The notes: generated by a model not told the origin, from the letters alone. Numbered from the stretch's first letter, positions 7,841-17,453 are shown. The stretch is DNA of 64,000 nt from Streptococcus gallolyticus subsp. gallolyticus DSM 16831 (GCF_002000985.1 NZ_CP018822.1:948001-1012000), one strand, 5' to 3'. Numbers and translations: made by a program.

Positions 7841-9584
7841 AACTTTACTAGCGCAGGTGAAGGAGTACAAAACGCCATCTTTACTAGCTCCTTTGTGTGC
7901 CGCTTTGGAAGTTTTCTTCGACATGTCAATTCCCTTTGTGATTTCGAAATTGATTGACCAAGGGATTCAGGCAGGAAATCTTACGGTAGCCATGAAATAT
8001 GGTTTGTTTATGTTACTTTTGGCTATTTGTGGTTTGACGACAGGTTTCCTAGCAGGGAAATTTGCGGCGCAGGCCTCAGCTGGTTTTGCTGCTAATTTGC
8101 GTGAAGGAATGTATGACAATATTCAAACATTTGCCTTCTCAAATATTGATAAATACAGCACGGCTGGTCTTGTAACACGTATGACGACTGACGTGACAAA
8201 CGTGCAAAATGCTTACCAAATGATTATTCGTGTAGTTGTCAGAGCACCGTTAACAATCATTTTCAGTATGTTTATGTGTTTTGTGGTTGACCGTCAATTG
8301 AGTTTGATTTTCCTTCTTGCTGTTATCATCTTGGCGGCTTCATTGCTGTTTATCATGCGTAAAGCAATGCCTGCATTTAACTATGTTTTCCGTAAATACG
8401 ATGATTTGAATGCCAGTGTTCAAGAAAATATTTCTGGTATTCGTGTGGTAAAAGCCTTTGTCCGTGAAGAACATGAAAATACAAAATTCACTAAGGCTGC
8501 TGAAAACATTTACCGTCTCTTTGTCAAAGCGGAAAAAATTGTTATTTTCAATAACCCAATCATGATGTTTATCATCTTTGCTTGTATGATTTGTTTGTCT
8601 TGGTTTGGGGCTCGCTTTATCGTAGCTGGTAGTTTAACAACAGGTGAGTTAACATCACTTCTTTCTTATATCTTTGCCATGATGATGTCACTCATGATGT
8701 TATCAATGATTATGGTTATGATTTCAATGAGTATGGCTAGTGCGGAACGTATTTCAGAAGTTCTTAACGAAAAAGCTGACATTGTTAATCCTGAAAATCC
8801 ATTGATGGAAGTTTCAGACGGAAGCATTACTTTTGACCATGTGCATTTTTCTTACAAACACGGCGGTGGCGAAGAAGTGCTTTCTGATATTAATTTGAGC
8901 GTTAAATCTGGTGAAATCATTGGTGTTATTGGTGGAACTGGTTCTGGTAAGACCTCATTTGCTAACTTGATTTCACGTCTTTATGATGTTGATTCTGGTT
9001 CAATTAAAGTTGGTGGACGTGATGTTCGCGAATACGATTTGGAAGTTCTTCGTGACCAAGTAGCGGTTGTTCTTCAGAAAAATGTCCTTTTCTCAGGGAC
9101 TATCTTGGATAACCTTCGTTGGGGAAATGAAAATGCGACAGATGAAGAATGTATGGAAGCTTGCCGTCAAGCTTGCGCAGATGAATTTATCGAACGCTTC
9201 CCAGACAAATACAACACTTGGATTGAACAAGGTGGTAGCAACGTTTCTGGTGGTCAAAAACAACGCCTTTGTATTGCCCGTGCATTGTTGAAAAAACCAA
9301 AAGTATTGATTTTGGATGACTCAACAAGTGCCGTTGATACTGCAACAGATGCGAATATTCGCCAATCATTTGCTGAAACGATTCCTGGGACAACGAAAAT
9401 CATTATCGCCCAACGTATTTCAAGTGTGCAACACGCTGATAAGATTTTGGTACTTGATGATGGTAAGATTTCAGGATTTGCAAGTCATGATGAATTATTG
9501 AAAACAAATGCTATCTACCGTGAAATCAACGATGTTCAACAACAAGGTGGCGGCGATTTTGATGCGGAAGGAGGTAGCAATTAA
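7833..9584 (+). CDS. ABC exporter half-transporter, subunit 1 (degenerate ATP site)
   Basis: 583 residues: six-helix transmembrane domain (to about 320) fused to an ATPase domain. Walker A is GGTGSGKTS and the signature is VSGGQKQR, but Walker B ends LILDDST, with Asp in place of the catalytic Glu, and the switch residue is Gln (AQRIS) in place of His. This is the non-hydrolytic half of a heterodimeric exporter of the LmrCD/BmrCD/PatAB type. Starts at ATG 7833 behind AGAGGTGA; the preceding GTG at 7824 is within that site. Coupled to subunit 2 by TAATG. Substrate, probably drug-like or lipid, is inference. Confidence 0.88.
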   Translation: MIKTLLAQVKEYKTPSLLAPLCAALEVFFDMSIPFVISKLIDQGIQAGNLTVAMKYGLFMLLLAICGLTTGFLAGKFAAQASAGFAANLREGMYDNIQTFAFSNIDKYSTAGLVTRMTTDVTNVQNAYQMIIRVVVRAPLTIIFSMFMCFVVDRQLSLIFLLAVIILAASLLFIMRKAMPAFNYVFRKYDDLNASVQENISGIRVVKAFVREEHENTKFTKAAENIYRLFVKAEKIVIFNNPIMMFIIFACMICLSWFGARFIVAGSLTTGELTSLLSYIFAMMMSLMMLSMIMVMISMSMASAERISEVLNEKADIVNPENPLMEVSDGSITFDHVHFSYKHGGGEEVLSDINLSVKSGEIIGVIGGTGSGKTSFANLISRLYDVDSGSIKVGGRDVREYDLEVLRDQVAVVLQKNVLFSGTILDNLRWGNENATDEECMEACRQACADEFIERFPDKYNTWIEQGGSNVSGGQKQRLCIARALLKKPKVLILDDSTSAVDTATDANIRQSFAETIPGTTKIIIAQRISSVQHADKILVLDDGKISGFASHDELLKTNAIYREINDVQQQGGGDFDAEGGSN

Positions 9585-11461
9585 TGGCTCAAACCAAAAA
9601 AGAAATTAATAAACAAGATACGCTAAAACGTGTGTTGGCTTATGTCTTGAAAAATTATAAATGGCGCTTCTTGCTAGTATTGGTTTTGATTTTAGTAACA
9701 GCGCTTTGTATGGTACGCTTTAGTTTGTTCATGCAAACATTGATTGATAGTTATATTACACCTCTTTTAGCTGCTAAAAATCCAGACTTTTCAGGGTTAG
9801 CACACGCTATTTTTCAATTAATCATTATTGGTATCATTGGTGTTCTAAGTTCTTACACTTATAACCGTTTGATGGTTTATGTTGGACAAGGAACAATGCG
9901 TCGTATTCGTATTGATTTGTTCACTCATATGGAACGCTTGCCAATCAAATATTTTGATACACATGCCCACGGTGATATCATGTCTATCTATACTAACGAC
10001 GTTGATACACTTCGTCAGTTGATTAGCCAAAGTATTCCGCAAGTGGTCAATTCATTCTTTTCAATCGTGGTGACTTTTACAAGCATGCTTATTCTTAACG
10101 TGCCATTGTCAATGTTATCACTATTTATGGTTGTGATTTTGTTAACTGTTGCGCGTAAAATCGCTTCGCAATCGTCTAAACATTTCCATAACCAACAAAA
10201 TGACCTTGGTCGTGTCAATGGTTTCATTGAAGAAATGATGGACGGTCAAAAAGTGGTTAAAGTTTTCAATCACGAAGAACGTGCTAAAGAAGATTTCCGA
10301 AAAATCAATCAACAGCTCCGCTATTCTGCCACAAACGCCAATATCTATGCTAATATTTTGATGCCAGTATCAGCTAATATTGGACATATTTCCTATGTAC
10401 TTTGTGCCATGCTTGGGGCAACTCTAGCACTTCATGGTTATGCTGGATTGACTTTGGGAACCTTGGTTTCTTTCCTAGCGCTTAACCGTAGTTTTACAAA
10501 CCCGATTACACAAATCAGTCAACAAATTAACTCAGTTATCATGGCGATGGCTGGTGCTGACCGTGTCTTTAACCTACTTGATGCCGAAGTGGAAACTGAT
10601 GAAGGTTATGTTGAATTGGTAAATGCTACTGAGGACGCTGCTGGTAATCTTCAAGAAGTTGAAGAAACAACTGGTATGTGGGCTTGGAAACATCCACACG
10701 AAGACGGGACTGTGACTTATCACAAGCAAGAAGGTCGTGTAACCTTCTCAGATGTAACCTTTGGTTATAACGATGATAAAATGGTTTTACATGACATTAA
10801 TTTGTTTGCGGAACCTGGTCAAAAAATTGCCTTTGTTGGGTCAACTGGTGCTGGTAAAACAACCATTACAAACTTGATTAACCGTTTTTACGATATTCAA
10901 GAAGGTAAGATTCATTACGACGGTATTAACATTCGTAAAATCAAAAAAGCTGATCTTCGTCGTAGTTTAGGGATTGTATTGCAAGATACGCACCTCTTTA
11001 CAGGAACGGTTATGGATAATATCCGTTACGGACGTTTGAATGCGACTGATGACGAATGTATTGCTGCGGCTAAGTTAGCTAATGCACATGATTTCATTAA
11101 ACGTTTGCCAGAAGGTTACGATACCATTTTGACAGGTGACGGAAGTAATTTATCTCAAGGACAACGTCAATTGCTTGCGATTGCACGTGCAGCCGTGGCA
11201 AATCCACCTGCTTTGATTTTGGATGAAGCAACATCATCAATCGATACGCGTACCGAAGTTCACGTCCAAGAAGGTATGGATGCGTTGATGAAAGGTCGTA
11301 CAACCTTTGTTATCGCTCACCGCTTGTCAACAGTTCGCAATGCGGATTGTATCATGGTTCTTGAACAAGGACGTATCATCGAACGTGGTAACCACGACGA
11401 ATTGATTGCGCAAAAAGGTCGTTATTACCAACTTTACACAGGTAACGCCATTAGCGAATAA
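9584..11461 (+). CDS. ABC exporter half-transporter, subunit 2 (catalytic)
   Basis: 625 residues: transmembrane domain followed by an ATPase domain with Walker A GSTGAGKTT, signature LSQGQRQ, canonical Walker B LILDEATS and switch His (IAHRLS). It pairs with subunit 1, supplying the catalytic Glu. An insertion of about 40 acidic residues (VELVNATEDAAG region, about 345-380) lies before the ATPase domain, as in LmrD/BmrD-type subunits. Start overlaps the upstream stop by one base. Confidence 0.88.
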   Translation: MAQTKKEINKQDTLKRVLAYVLKNYKWRFLLVLVLILVTALCMVRFSLFMQTLIDSYITPLLAAKNPDFSGLAHAIFQLIIIGIIGVLSSYTYNRLMVYVGQGTMRRIRIDLFTHMERLPIKYFDTHAHGDIMSIYTNDVDTLRQLISQSIPQVVNSFFSIVVTFTSMLILNVPLSMLSLFMVVILLTVARKIASQSSKHFHNQQNDLGRVNGFIEEMMDGQKVVKVFNHEERAKEDFRKINQQLRYSATNANIYANILMPVSANIGHISYVLCAMLGATLALHGYAGLTLGTLVSFLALNRSFTNPITQISQQINSVIMAMAGADRVFNLLDAEVETDEGYVELVNATEDAAGNLQEVEETTGMWAWKHPHEDGTVTYHKQEGRVTFSDVTFGYNDDKMVLHDINLFAEPGQKIAFVGSTGAGKTTITNLINRFYDIQEGKIHYDGINIRKIKKADLRRSLGIVLQDTHLFTGTVMDNIRYGRLNATDDECIAAAKLANAHDFIKRLPEGYDTILTGDGSNLSQGQRQLLAIARAAVANPPALILDEATSSIDTRTEVHVQEGMDALMKGRTTFVIAHRLSTVRNADCIMVLEQGRIIERGNHDELIAQKGRYYQLYTGNAISE

Positions 11462-11470
11462 TAGATTTAG

Positions 11471-11520
11471 ACAATCTTTGGAAAATAGCAGAGCTGTTTT
11501 TCAAGGGTTGTTTTTTTGTT
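11471..11520 (+). terminator. Terminator of the exporter operon
   Basis: Imperfect hairpin from ACAATCTTTGGAAAA to TTTTTCAAGGGTTGT, followed by seven Ts. Confidence 0.6.
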
Positions 11521-11538
11521 TTAGGTATATATTTTTAG

Positions 11539-11567
11539 TTGAAAATGCTAAACTGTCGTGATACACT
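11539..11567 (+). promoter_or_regulatory. Promoter of the cupin gene
   Basis: TTGAAA (11539-11544), 17-bp spacer ending in TGA, TACACT (11562-11567). Confidence 0.55.
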
Positions 11568-11592
11568 TTGTTCAAACCAAAGGAGGGTTATC

Positions 11593-12009
11593 ATGGCGAA
11601 ATCTATTGACATTCGGCGACTTTCAGAGGCTATTTCGGTTGAAAAAGACAATGGAACTAAGGTGAATTATTTCTTATATCCCGAATTTGAAATTCATCAA
11701 AATGTTTTACCTGCAAATACCATTCAGGATTGGCATAAGCACCAAGCTATCGAGGAAATTATTGTACCAACAAAAGGAAATGTAACCATTCAAGTTTTGG
11801 AAAATAATGCCATAAAGACCTATACGGCGAATTGCGGTGAAGTCTTGCGTGTCAAACAATCCATACACAGAATCATTGGTGATGACAAAGAAGAAACAGA
11901 ATTTATCGTTTTCCGATTTGTACCGACTGGCAACAACCAATCTGATAAAATCAAAAACGACAAAGTCGATTGCGAAAAATTGGTAAGGGAAATATTGGGG
12001 GAGAAGTAA
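11593..12009 (+). CDS. Small cupin-domain protein
   Basis: 138 residues from ATG 11593 behind AAAGGAGGG. The single cupin barrel shows the metal-type first motif (WHKHQAIEEIIVPTKG: two His and a Glu) and a second motif ending with SIHRIIG. It is cytoplasmic. Function cannot be told from sequence; it stands alone between two terminators. Confidence 0.7.
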   Translation: MAKSIDIRRLSEAISVEKDNGTKVNYFLYPEFEIHQNVLPANTIQDWHKHQAIEEIIVPTKGNVTIQVLENNAIKTYTANCGEVLRVKQSIHRIIGDDKEETEFIVFRFVPTGNNQSDKIKNDKVDCEKLVREILGEK

Positions 12010-12016
12010 GGTTTAA

Positions 12017-12041
12017 AGACGCATTTGGCGTCTTTTTTTTA
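12017..12041 (+). terminator. Terminator after the cupin gene
   Basis: AGACGC (12017-12022) pairs with GCGTCT (12028-12033), followed by eight Ts. Confidence 0.85.
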
Positions 12042-12048
12042 CCGTTGT

Positions 12049-12066
12049 TTTTAAAACGTTTTCAAA
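12049..12066 (+). promoter_or_regulatory. cre site (CcpA operator) upstream of the dehydrogenase operon
   Basis: The 18 bases TTTTAAAACGTTTTCAAA match the cre consensus WWTGNAARCGNWWWCAWW with one mismatch (T for G at position 4). Its place about 80 bases before the first gene suggests repression on glucose, as known for aco operons in other Firmicutes. Confidence 0.75.
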
Positions 12067-12145
12067 GTTTCGGTTAAATAATTTGTGATTTGGGAAATAA
12101 TATCATATGATGAATGGACTAAGAAAAAGATATTTGGAGGGCAAT

Positions 12146-13114
12146 ATGATGAATTTGTCTCAAGAACAATATATAGATATGTATCTTAAAATGCAGCGTA
12201 TTCGTGAGTTTGATATGCGCATTAATAAGTTAGTCCGACGTGGTTTTGTCCAAGGTATGACGCACTTTTCAGTTGGGGAAGAGGCGGCAAGTGTTGGGGC
12301 AATGGCACATTTGACTTATGATGATATTATTTTTTCAAATCACCGTGGACATGGGCAATGTATTGCTAAAGACATGGATTTGAATAAAATGATGGCTGAA
12401 CTCGCTGGCAAGGTGACTGGTGTGTCAAAAGGTCGTGGTGGTTCCATGCATTTGGCAGATTTTGAAAAAGGCAATTATGGTACGAATGGTATTGTTGGCG
12501 GTGGTTATGCGCTTGCTGTTGGTGCGGCGTTGACACAGCATTATCAAAAAACGGACAACATTGTTGTTGCCTTTTCTGGTGACGGTGCGACAAATGAGGG
12601 TTCTTTTCATGAATCAGTAAACCTAGCGGCTACTTGGGGGTTACCTGTCATTTTCTTTATTATCAATAATCGCTATGGTATTTCTATGGATATTACGAGA
12701 GCGACCAATACACCGCATCTCTACACACGGGCTGAAGCTTATGGCATTCCTGGTTTTTATTGCGAAGATGGCAATGATGTTCTAGCGGTTTATGAGACAA
12801 TGGGCAAAGCGGTTGACCACGTGCGTTCTGGAAATGGTCCAGCCATTGTTGAGGTAGAATCTTACCGTTGGTTTGGGCATTCGACAGCTGACGCAGGTAA
12901 ATACCGTAGTAAAGAGGAAGTTGATGACTGGAAGAAAAAAGACCCACTTGTCAAATTCCGTACGTATTTGACTGAAAATCATTTGGCAAGCCATGACGAA
13001 TTGGATGCTATTGATGCGCAAGTGGTTAAAGAAATTGATGATGCTTACGCATTTGCTCAAAATAGCCCTGAACCAGATTTGTCAGTAGCATTTGAAGATG
13101 TCTGGGTAGATTAG
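12146..13114 (+). CDS. acoA: Pyruvate/acetoin dehydrogenase E1 component, alpha subunit
   Basis: 322 residues. Thiamine diphosphate-dependent subunit that decarboxylates the 2-oxo substrate. The cofactor motif GDGATNEGSFHE to INN, the HRGHG motif and GGSMH (substrate channel) are present. The start at 12146 (tandem ATGs at 12146/12149) follows GGAGG; an in-frame ATG at 12107 lacks a site. First gene of a four-gene E1a-E1b-E2-E3 operon. This order is that of streptococcal acoABCL/adhABCD, annotated variously as acetoin or pyruvate dehydrogenase; substrate is not decided by sequence. Confidence 0.88.
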   Translation: MMNLSQEQYIDMYLKMQRIREFDMRINKLVRRGFVQGMTHFSVGEEAASVGAMAHLTYDDIIFSNHRGHGQCIAKDMDLNKMMAELAGKVTGVSKGRGGSMHLADFEKGNYGTNGIVGGGYALAVGAALTQHYQKTDNIVVAFSGDGATNEGSFHESVNLAATWGLPVIFFIINNRYGISMDITRATNTPHLYTRAEAYGIPGFYCEDGNDVLAVYETMGKAVDHVRSGNGPAIVEVESYRWFGHSTADAGKYRSKEEVDDWKKKDPLVKFRTYLTENHLASHDELDAIDAQVVKEIDDAYAFAQNSPEPDLSVAFEDVWVD

Positions 13115-13145
13115 GCAGCTTTTTAATCACAAGAGGAGAAAGACA

Positions 13146-14150
13146 ATGACTGAAACAAAACAAATGGCATTACGTGAAGCTGTCAATCTTGCAATGACAG
13201 AAGAAATGCGAAAAGATGATACGATTTTTCTCATGGGAGAAGATGTTGGCATTTACGGTGGCGACTTTGGAACGTCTGTCGGTATGTTTGAGGAGTTTGG
13301 ACCTGAACGTATCAAGGATACACCGATTTCAGAAGCAGCTATTGCAGGAAGTGCCATTGGCGCTGCGATAACTGGGCTTCGTCCGATTGTTGATGTGACC
13401 TTTATGGATTTTATCACCATTGCCCTTGATGCTATTGTTAATAACGGCGCTAAAAATAATTATATGTTTGGTGGTGGTTTGAAAACGCCAGTAACCTTTC
13501 GTGTAGCCTCTGGTTCTGGTATTGGTTCAGCAGCGCAACATTCGCAGTCTCTGGAAGCTTGGTTAACCCATATTCCTGGTATTAAGGTTGTTGCTCCAGG
13601 GAATGCTAATGATGCCAAAGGGCTTTTAAAATCAGCCATTCGTGATAATAATATTGTTATTTTCATGGAGCCAAAGGCGCTTTATGGCAAGAAAGAGGAA
13701 GTGAACTTGGATTCTGATTTTTATTTGCCACTTGGAAAAGGTGATATTAAGCGTGAGGGAACTGATTTGACCATTGTTTCTTATGGTCGTATGTTGGAGC
13801 GTGTTCTTCAAGCAGCAGATGAAGTAGCAGCTGACGGCATTAGCGTTGAAGTGGTTGACCCACGGACACTTATTCCACTTGATAAGGAGTTGATTATCAA
13901 TTCGGTGAAAAAGACTGGGAAGCTCATGTTGGTTAATGACGCTTACAAGACAGGTGGTTTTATTGGGGAAATAGCTGCGCTGGTTACGGAAAGTGAAGCT
14001 TTTGATTACCTTGATTATCCGATTGTACGTTTGGCAAGCGAAGATGTGCCAGTACCATACGCACGTGTTTTAGAACAGGGCATTTTGCCAGACGTTGCTA
14101 AGATTAAAGCAGCCATTTATAAAATGGCACGCAATGGTCGTGATGCCTAA
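13146..14150 (+). CDS. acoB: Pyruvate/acetoin dehydrogenase E1 component, beta subunit
   Basis: 334 residues of normal length. Transketolase-like domain with MGEDVG and the conserved FGPERIKDTPISEAAIAG stretch, followed by the C-terminal transketolase domain (VVDPRTLIPLD, then ASEDVPVPYA). Completes the E1 heterotetramer with the alpha subunit. It starts 31 bases after acoA behind AGAGGAGA. Confidence 0.9.
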   Translation: MTETKQMALREAVNLAMTEEMRKDDTIFLMGEDVGIYGGDFGTSVGMFEEFGPERIKDTPISEAAIAGSAIGAAITGLRPIVDVTFMDFITIALDAIVNNGAKNNYMFGGGLKTPVTFRVASGSGIGSAAQHSQSLEAWLTHIPGIKVVAPGNANDAKGLLKSAIRDNNIVIFMEPKALYGKKEEVNLDSDFYLPLGKGDIKREGTDLTIVSYGRMLERVLQAADEVAADGISVEVVDPRTLIPLDKELIINSVKKTGKLMLVNDAYKTGGFIGEIAALVTESEAFDYLDYPIVRLASEDVPVPYARVLEQGILPDVAKIKAAIYKMARNGRDA

Positions 14151-14164
14151 GGGAGGTGTTTTCT

Positions 14165-15559
14165 GTGGCAAATGAAATTATTATGCCAAAGCTTGGTGTG
14201 GACATGCAAGAAGGGGAAATTCTTGAATGGAAAAAAGCTGAAGGTGATGAGGTCAATGAGGGTGATATTCTGCTTGAAATCATGTCTGATAAGACCAATA
14301 TGGAAATCGAAGCTGAAGATTCTGGCGTGCTGTTGAAAATCGTTCATCCAGCAGGTGATGTCGTAGCTGTTACCGAAGTTATTGGCTATATCGGAGCAGA
14401 GGGTGAAACTCTTGTTGATTCTGTGGTTGAGAAACATGTTGAACAGTCAGCATCAGCTCAGGAAGCGAAAGCTCAACCGTTGCAAACAAGCACAGTGCCA
14501 GCGATTTCCCAAAAGACGTCTGAAACTGGAAAAGTCCGTGCTACGCCTGCTGCTAGAAAGTTAGCACGTGAGCGTGGTATTGACCTTGAAAAAATCACTG
14601 GCAGCGGTGAAAATGGGCGGATTCACAAGGAAGATGTGGAACAATTTAGTAAGATTCGTGTGACGCCACTGGCTCGTAGGATTGCAAAGGACAAAGGTGT
14701 TGACCTTGAGACACTGGTGGGAACGGGTGTTTCTGGTAAGATTACCAAGGAAGATGTTTTAGCAAGTCTAGGTGATGTTGCGCCGCAAAAAGAACAAGCA
14801 GATGTAAAAGTGACACCGCAAGCAGGCGCTTTGGCTGATGTTACGGCTGCAAGTGACGGCGTTGAAGTCATTAAGATGTCTGCTATGCGTAAGGCAATTT
14901 CAAAGGGAATGAGCCATTCTTACTTTACAGCACCGACCTTTACGCTTAATTATGATATTGATATGACGAATCTGATTGCCTTGCGTAAGCAACTCATTGA
15001 GCCAATTATGGCAAAGACTGGTTACAAGGTGACCTTTACGGACTTAATTGGGCTTGCTGTGATTAAGACCTTGATGAAGGAGGAACACCGTTTCCTTAAT
15101 GCTTCTCTGATTAACGACGCTCAAGACATCGAACTACATCATTTTGTCAATCTTGCAATCGCTGTTGGGCTTTCTGAAGGTTTAGTGGTTCCTGTGGTTC
15201 ATGGTGCAAACCAGATGAGTTTGTCAGACTTTGTGGTAGCATCAAAAGATGTGATTCAAAAAGCACAAGCTGGTAAATTGAAAGCAGCTGAAATGTCTGG
15301 CTCAACATTCACCATAACGAACCTTGGGATGTTTGGAGTGAAGTCGTTTAATCCGATTATTAATCAACCAAATTCGGCAATTCTTGGGATTTCAGCAACT
15401 ATTGAAACACCCGTCGTTCATGACGGTGAAGTGGTTATTCGCCCAATTATGGGAATGAGTTTGACCATTGATCACCGATTAGTTGACGGAATGAATGGTG
15501 CAAAATTCATGCTAGATTTAAAAGCGCTTCTTGAAAATCCGCTAGAATTGCTAATCTAA
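14165..15559 (+). CDS. acoC: Dihydrolipoamide acyltransferase E2 with two peripheral-subunit-binding domains
   Basis: 464 residues starting with GTG 14165, nine bases after GGGAGG. Order: one lipoyl domain (1-80, lipoyl Lys in SDKTNM), linker, then two E3/E1-binding domains in tandem (about 124-161, ATPAARKLARERGIDL; about 165-202, VTPLARRIAKDKGVDL), then the catalytic domain from about 235 with the DHRLVDG motif. Most E2 proteins have a single binding domain. It transfers the acyl group to CoA and forms the core of the complex. The lipoyl domain is close to identical to that at the N-terminus of the E3 gene. Confidence 0.9.
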   Translation: MANEIIMPKLGVDMQEGEILEWKKAEGDEVNEGDILLEIMSDKTNMEIEAEDSGVLLKIVHPAGDVVAVTEVIGYIGAEGETLVDSVVEKHVEQSASAQEAKAQPLQTSTVPAISQKTSETGKVRATPAARKLARERGIDLEKITGSGENGRIHKEDVEQFSKIRVTPLARRIAKDKGVDLETLVGTGVSGKITKEDVLASLGDVAPQKEQADVKVTPQAGALADVTAASDGVEVIKMSAMRKAISKGMSHSYFTAPTFTLNYDIDMTNLIALRKQLIEPIMAKTGYKVTFTDLIGLAVIKTLMKEEHRFLNASLINDAQDIELHHFVNLAIAVGLSEGLVVPVVHGANQMSLSDFVVASKDVIQKAQAGKLKAAEMSGSTFTITNLGMFGVKSFNPIINQPNSAILGISATIETPVVHDGEVVIRPIMGMSLTIDHRLVDGMNGAKFMLDLKALLENPLELLI

Positions 15560-15704
15560 AGTAAAAAACGTGGGCGGTGACATAGGTGACTCGGTCATCT
15601 TTAAAGCCTAATGTTGACAAATAAATGATATAGTCGGTTGCTTGGGTGAGAGCCGCCCAAAGCTGACTGAGAAACAAAAGAATTTTCTGAAGGGAAAACG
15701 TAAA
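15560..15704 (+). other. 145-base structured gap between E2 and E3 genes
   Basis: In an otherwise tight operon this gap contains a long-range inverted repeat TGGGCGG (15571-15577) / CCGCCCA (15653-15659) enclosing a local hairpin AGGTGAC-TCG-GTCATCT (15584-15600). No T run follows, so it is not a simple terminator. It could be an mRNA processing or stability element. No ORF seen. Confidence 0.4.
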
Positions 15705-17450
15705 ATGGCAGTAGAAATTATCATGCCCAAGCTTGGTGTTGACATGCAAGAGGGCGAAATTATTGAATGGAAAAAAGCGGAAGGTGAGCATGTTCAAGAG
15801 GGCGATATTCTGCTTGAAATCATGTCTGATAAGACGAATATGGAAATCGAAGCCGAAGATTCTGGCATGCTTTTGAAAATTGTTCACGAGGCTGGTGATG
15901 TTGTTCCTGTGACAGAAATCATTGGCTACCTTGGTGCTGAAGGTGAAGTTATTGACGAAGTTGCGCAAGTAACACCAGAACAAGCAGCGGCAGACTTAAC
16001 CGCAGCAGGCTTGGAAGTGCCAAAGGCGGTGACGGCTGATGTGACTTCTGAACAAAAAGCTCCACTTGCAGCTGATGAGTATGACATGATTGTGGTTGGT
16101 GGTGGTCCTGCTGGCTATTATGCCGCCATTCGAGGTGCGCAACTCGGTGGCAAAATTGCTATCGTTGAAAAATCAGAATTTGGTGGCACGTGTCTAAATG
16201 TTGGCTGTATCCCAACTAAAACTTATCTCAAAAATGCCGAAATCCTTGATGGACTAAAAATTGCTGCTGGTCGTGGTATTAATCTGGCTTCAACTAATTA
16301 CAGTATTGACATGGATAAAACCGTTGAGTTTAAAAATTCCGTTGTCAAAACATTAACGGGTGGCGTTCGTGGTCTCTTGAAAGCTAATAAAGTAACCATT
16401 TTTGACGGACTGGCTCAAGTCAATCCAGACAAGACAGTAACGATTGGGTCGCAAACGATTAAGGGACATAGTATCATTTTAGCAACTGGTTCAAAAGTAT
16501 CACGCATTAATATTCCAGGTATTGATTCAACGCTTGTTTTGACTTCTGATGATATCCTTGATTTACGTGAAGTACCGAAATCACTAGCTGTCATGGGTGG
16601 CGGTGTTGTTGGGATTGAGCTTGGACTGGTTTGGGCATCTTACGGCGTTGATGTGACCGTTATTGAAATGGCAGACCGCATTATTCCAGCTATGGACAAG
16701 GAAATTTCGCAGGAATTGCAAAAAATTCTGACGAAAAAAGGTATGACCATTAAAACTAATGTCGGAGTAGCCGAAATTGTTGAGAAAAATAGCCAGCTTG
16801 AGTTGACGCTAACCAATGGTGAGACAATTCAAGCAGATAAAGCTCTTCTATCGATTGGACGTGTTCCCCAAATGCAAGGTCTTGAAAATCTCAATCTTGA
16901 TATGGAAGGTAATCGCATCAAAGTCAATGCTTACCAAGAAACGTCAATATCTGGTATTTATGCTCCTGGTGATGTCAATGGTCAAAAAATGCTAGCGCAC
17001 GCTGCTTATCGTATGGGAGAAGTGGCTGCTGAAAATGCTCTACGTGGCAACCATCGCAAAGCCAACCTCACCTACACACCAGCAGCGGTTTATACTCACC
17101 CAGAAGTAGCTATGGTTGGAATGACAGAAGAGGCTGCGCGTGAGCAATACGGCGATATTTTGATTGGAAAATCAAGCTTCACAGGCAATGGACGAGCTCT
17201 TGCGTCTAATGAAGCTCAAGGTTTTGTCAAGGTCATCGCTGACAGCAAGTATCATGAAATCCTTGGTGTGCATATCATTGGACCCGCAGCAGCAGAGCTT
17301 ATTAATGAAGCGGCAACCATTATGGAAAATGAATTGACCGTTGATGACGTTGCCCAAGCGATTCATGGACACCCAACTTTTTCTGAAAATATGTATGAAG
17401 CTTTCCTTGATACCATTGGCGAAGCTATTCATAACCCACCGAAGAAATAA
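15705..17450 (+). CDS. lpdA: Dihydrolipoamide dehydrogenase E3 with N-terminal lipoyl domain
   Basis: 581 residues. An N-terminal lipoyl domain (1-80, SDKTNM) precedes a flavoprotein disulfide reductase with the FAD motif VVGGGPAGYYAA (about 130), redox pair in GGTCLNVGCIPTK, NAD motif GGGVVGIELG and active-site His in HPTFSE. It reoxidises the dihydrolipoyl groups with NAD. The lipoyl-E3 fusion is known in streptococci. ATG 15705 has only a weak AGGG site; longer in-frame starts at 15642 lie inside the structured gap and are unlikely. Confidence 0.9.
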   Translation: MAVEIIMPKLGVDMQEGEIIEWKKAEGEHVQEGDILLEIMSDKTNMEIEAEDSGMLLKIVHEAGDVVPVTEIIGYLGAEGEVIDEVAQVTPEQAAADLTAAGLEVPKAVTADVTSEQKAPLAADEYDMIVVGGGPAGYYAAIRGAQLGGKIAIVEKSEFGGTCLNVGCIPTKTYLKNAEILDGLKIAAGRGINLASTNYSIDMDKTVEFKNSVVKTLTGGVRGLLKANKVTIFDGLAQVNPDKTVTIGSQTIKGHSIILATGSKVSRINIPGIDSTLVLTSDDILDLREVPKSLAVMGGGVVGIELGLVWASYGVDVTVIEMADRIIPAMDKEISQELQKILTKKGMTIKTNVGVAEIVEKNSQLELTLTNGETIQADKALLSIGRVPQMQGLENLNLDMEGNRIKVNAYQETSISGIYAPGDVNGQKMLAHAAYRMGEVAAENALRGNHRKANLTYTPAAVYTHPEVAMVGMTEEAAREQYGDILIGKSSFTGNGRALASNEAQGFVKVIADSKYHEILGVHIIGPAAAELINEAATIMENELTVDDVAQAIHGHPTFSENMYEAFLDTIGEAIHNPPKK

Positions 17451-17453
17451 ATC

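Noticed and set aside
12107..12145. Upstream ATG as the acoA start
   Set aside because: No ribosome-binding site there, and GGAGG lies just before the ATG pair at 12146/12149.
15507..15983. 158-codon minus-strand ORF over the E2-E3 junction
   Set aside because: It covers the structured gap and runs antisense to the lipoyl domain of E3; no ribosome-binding site or family features.
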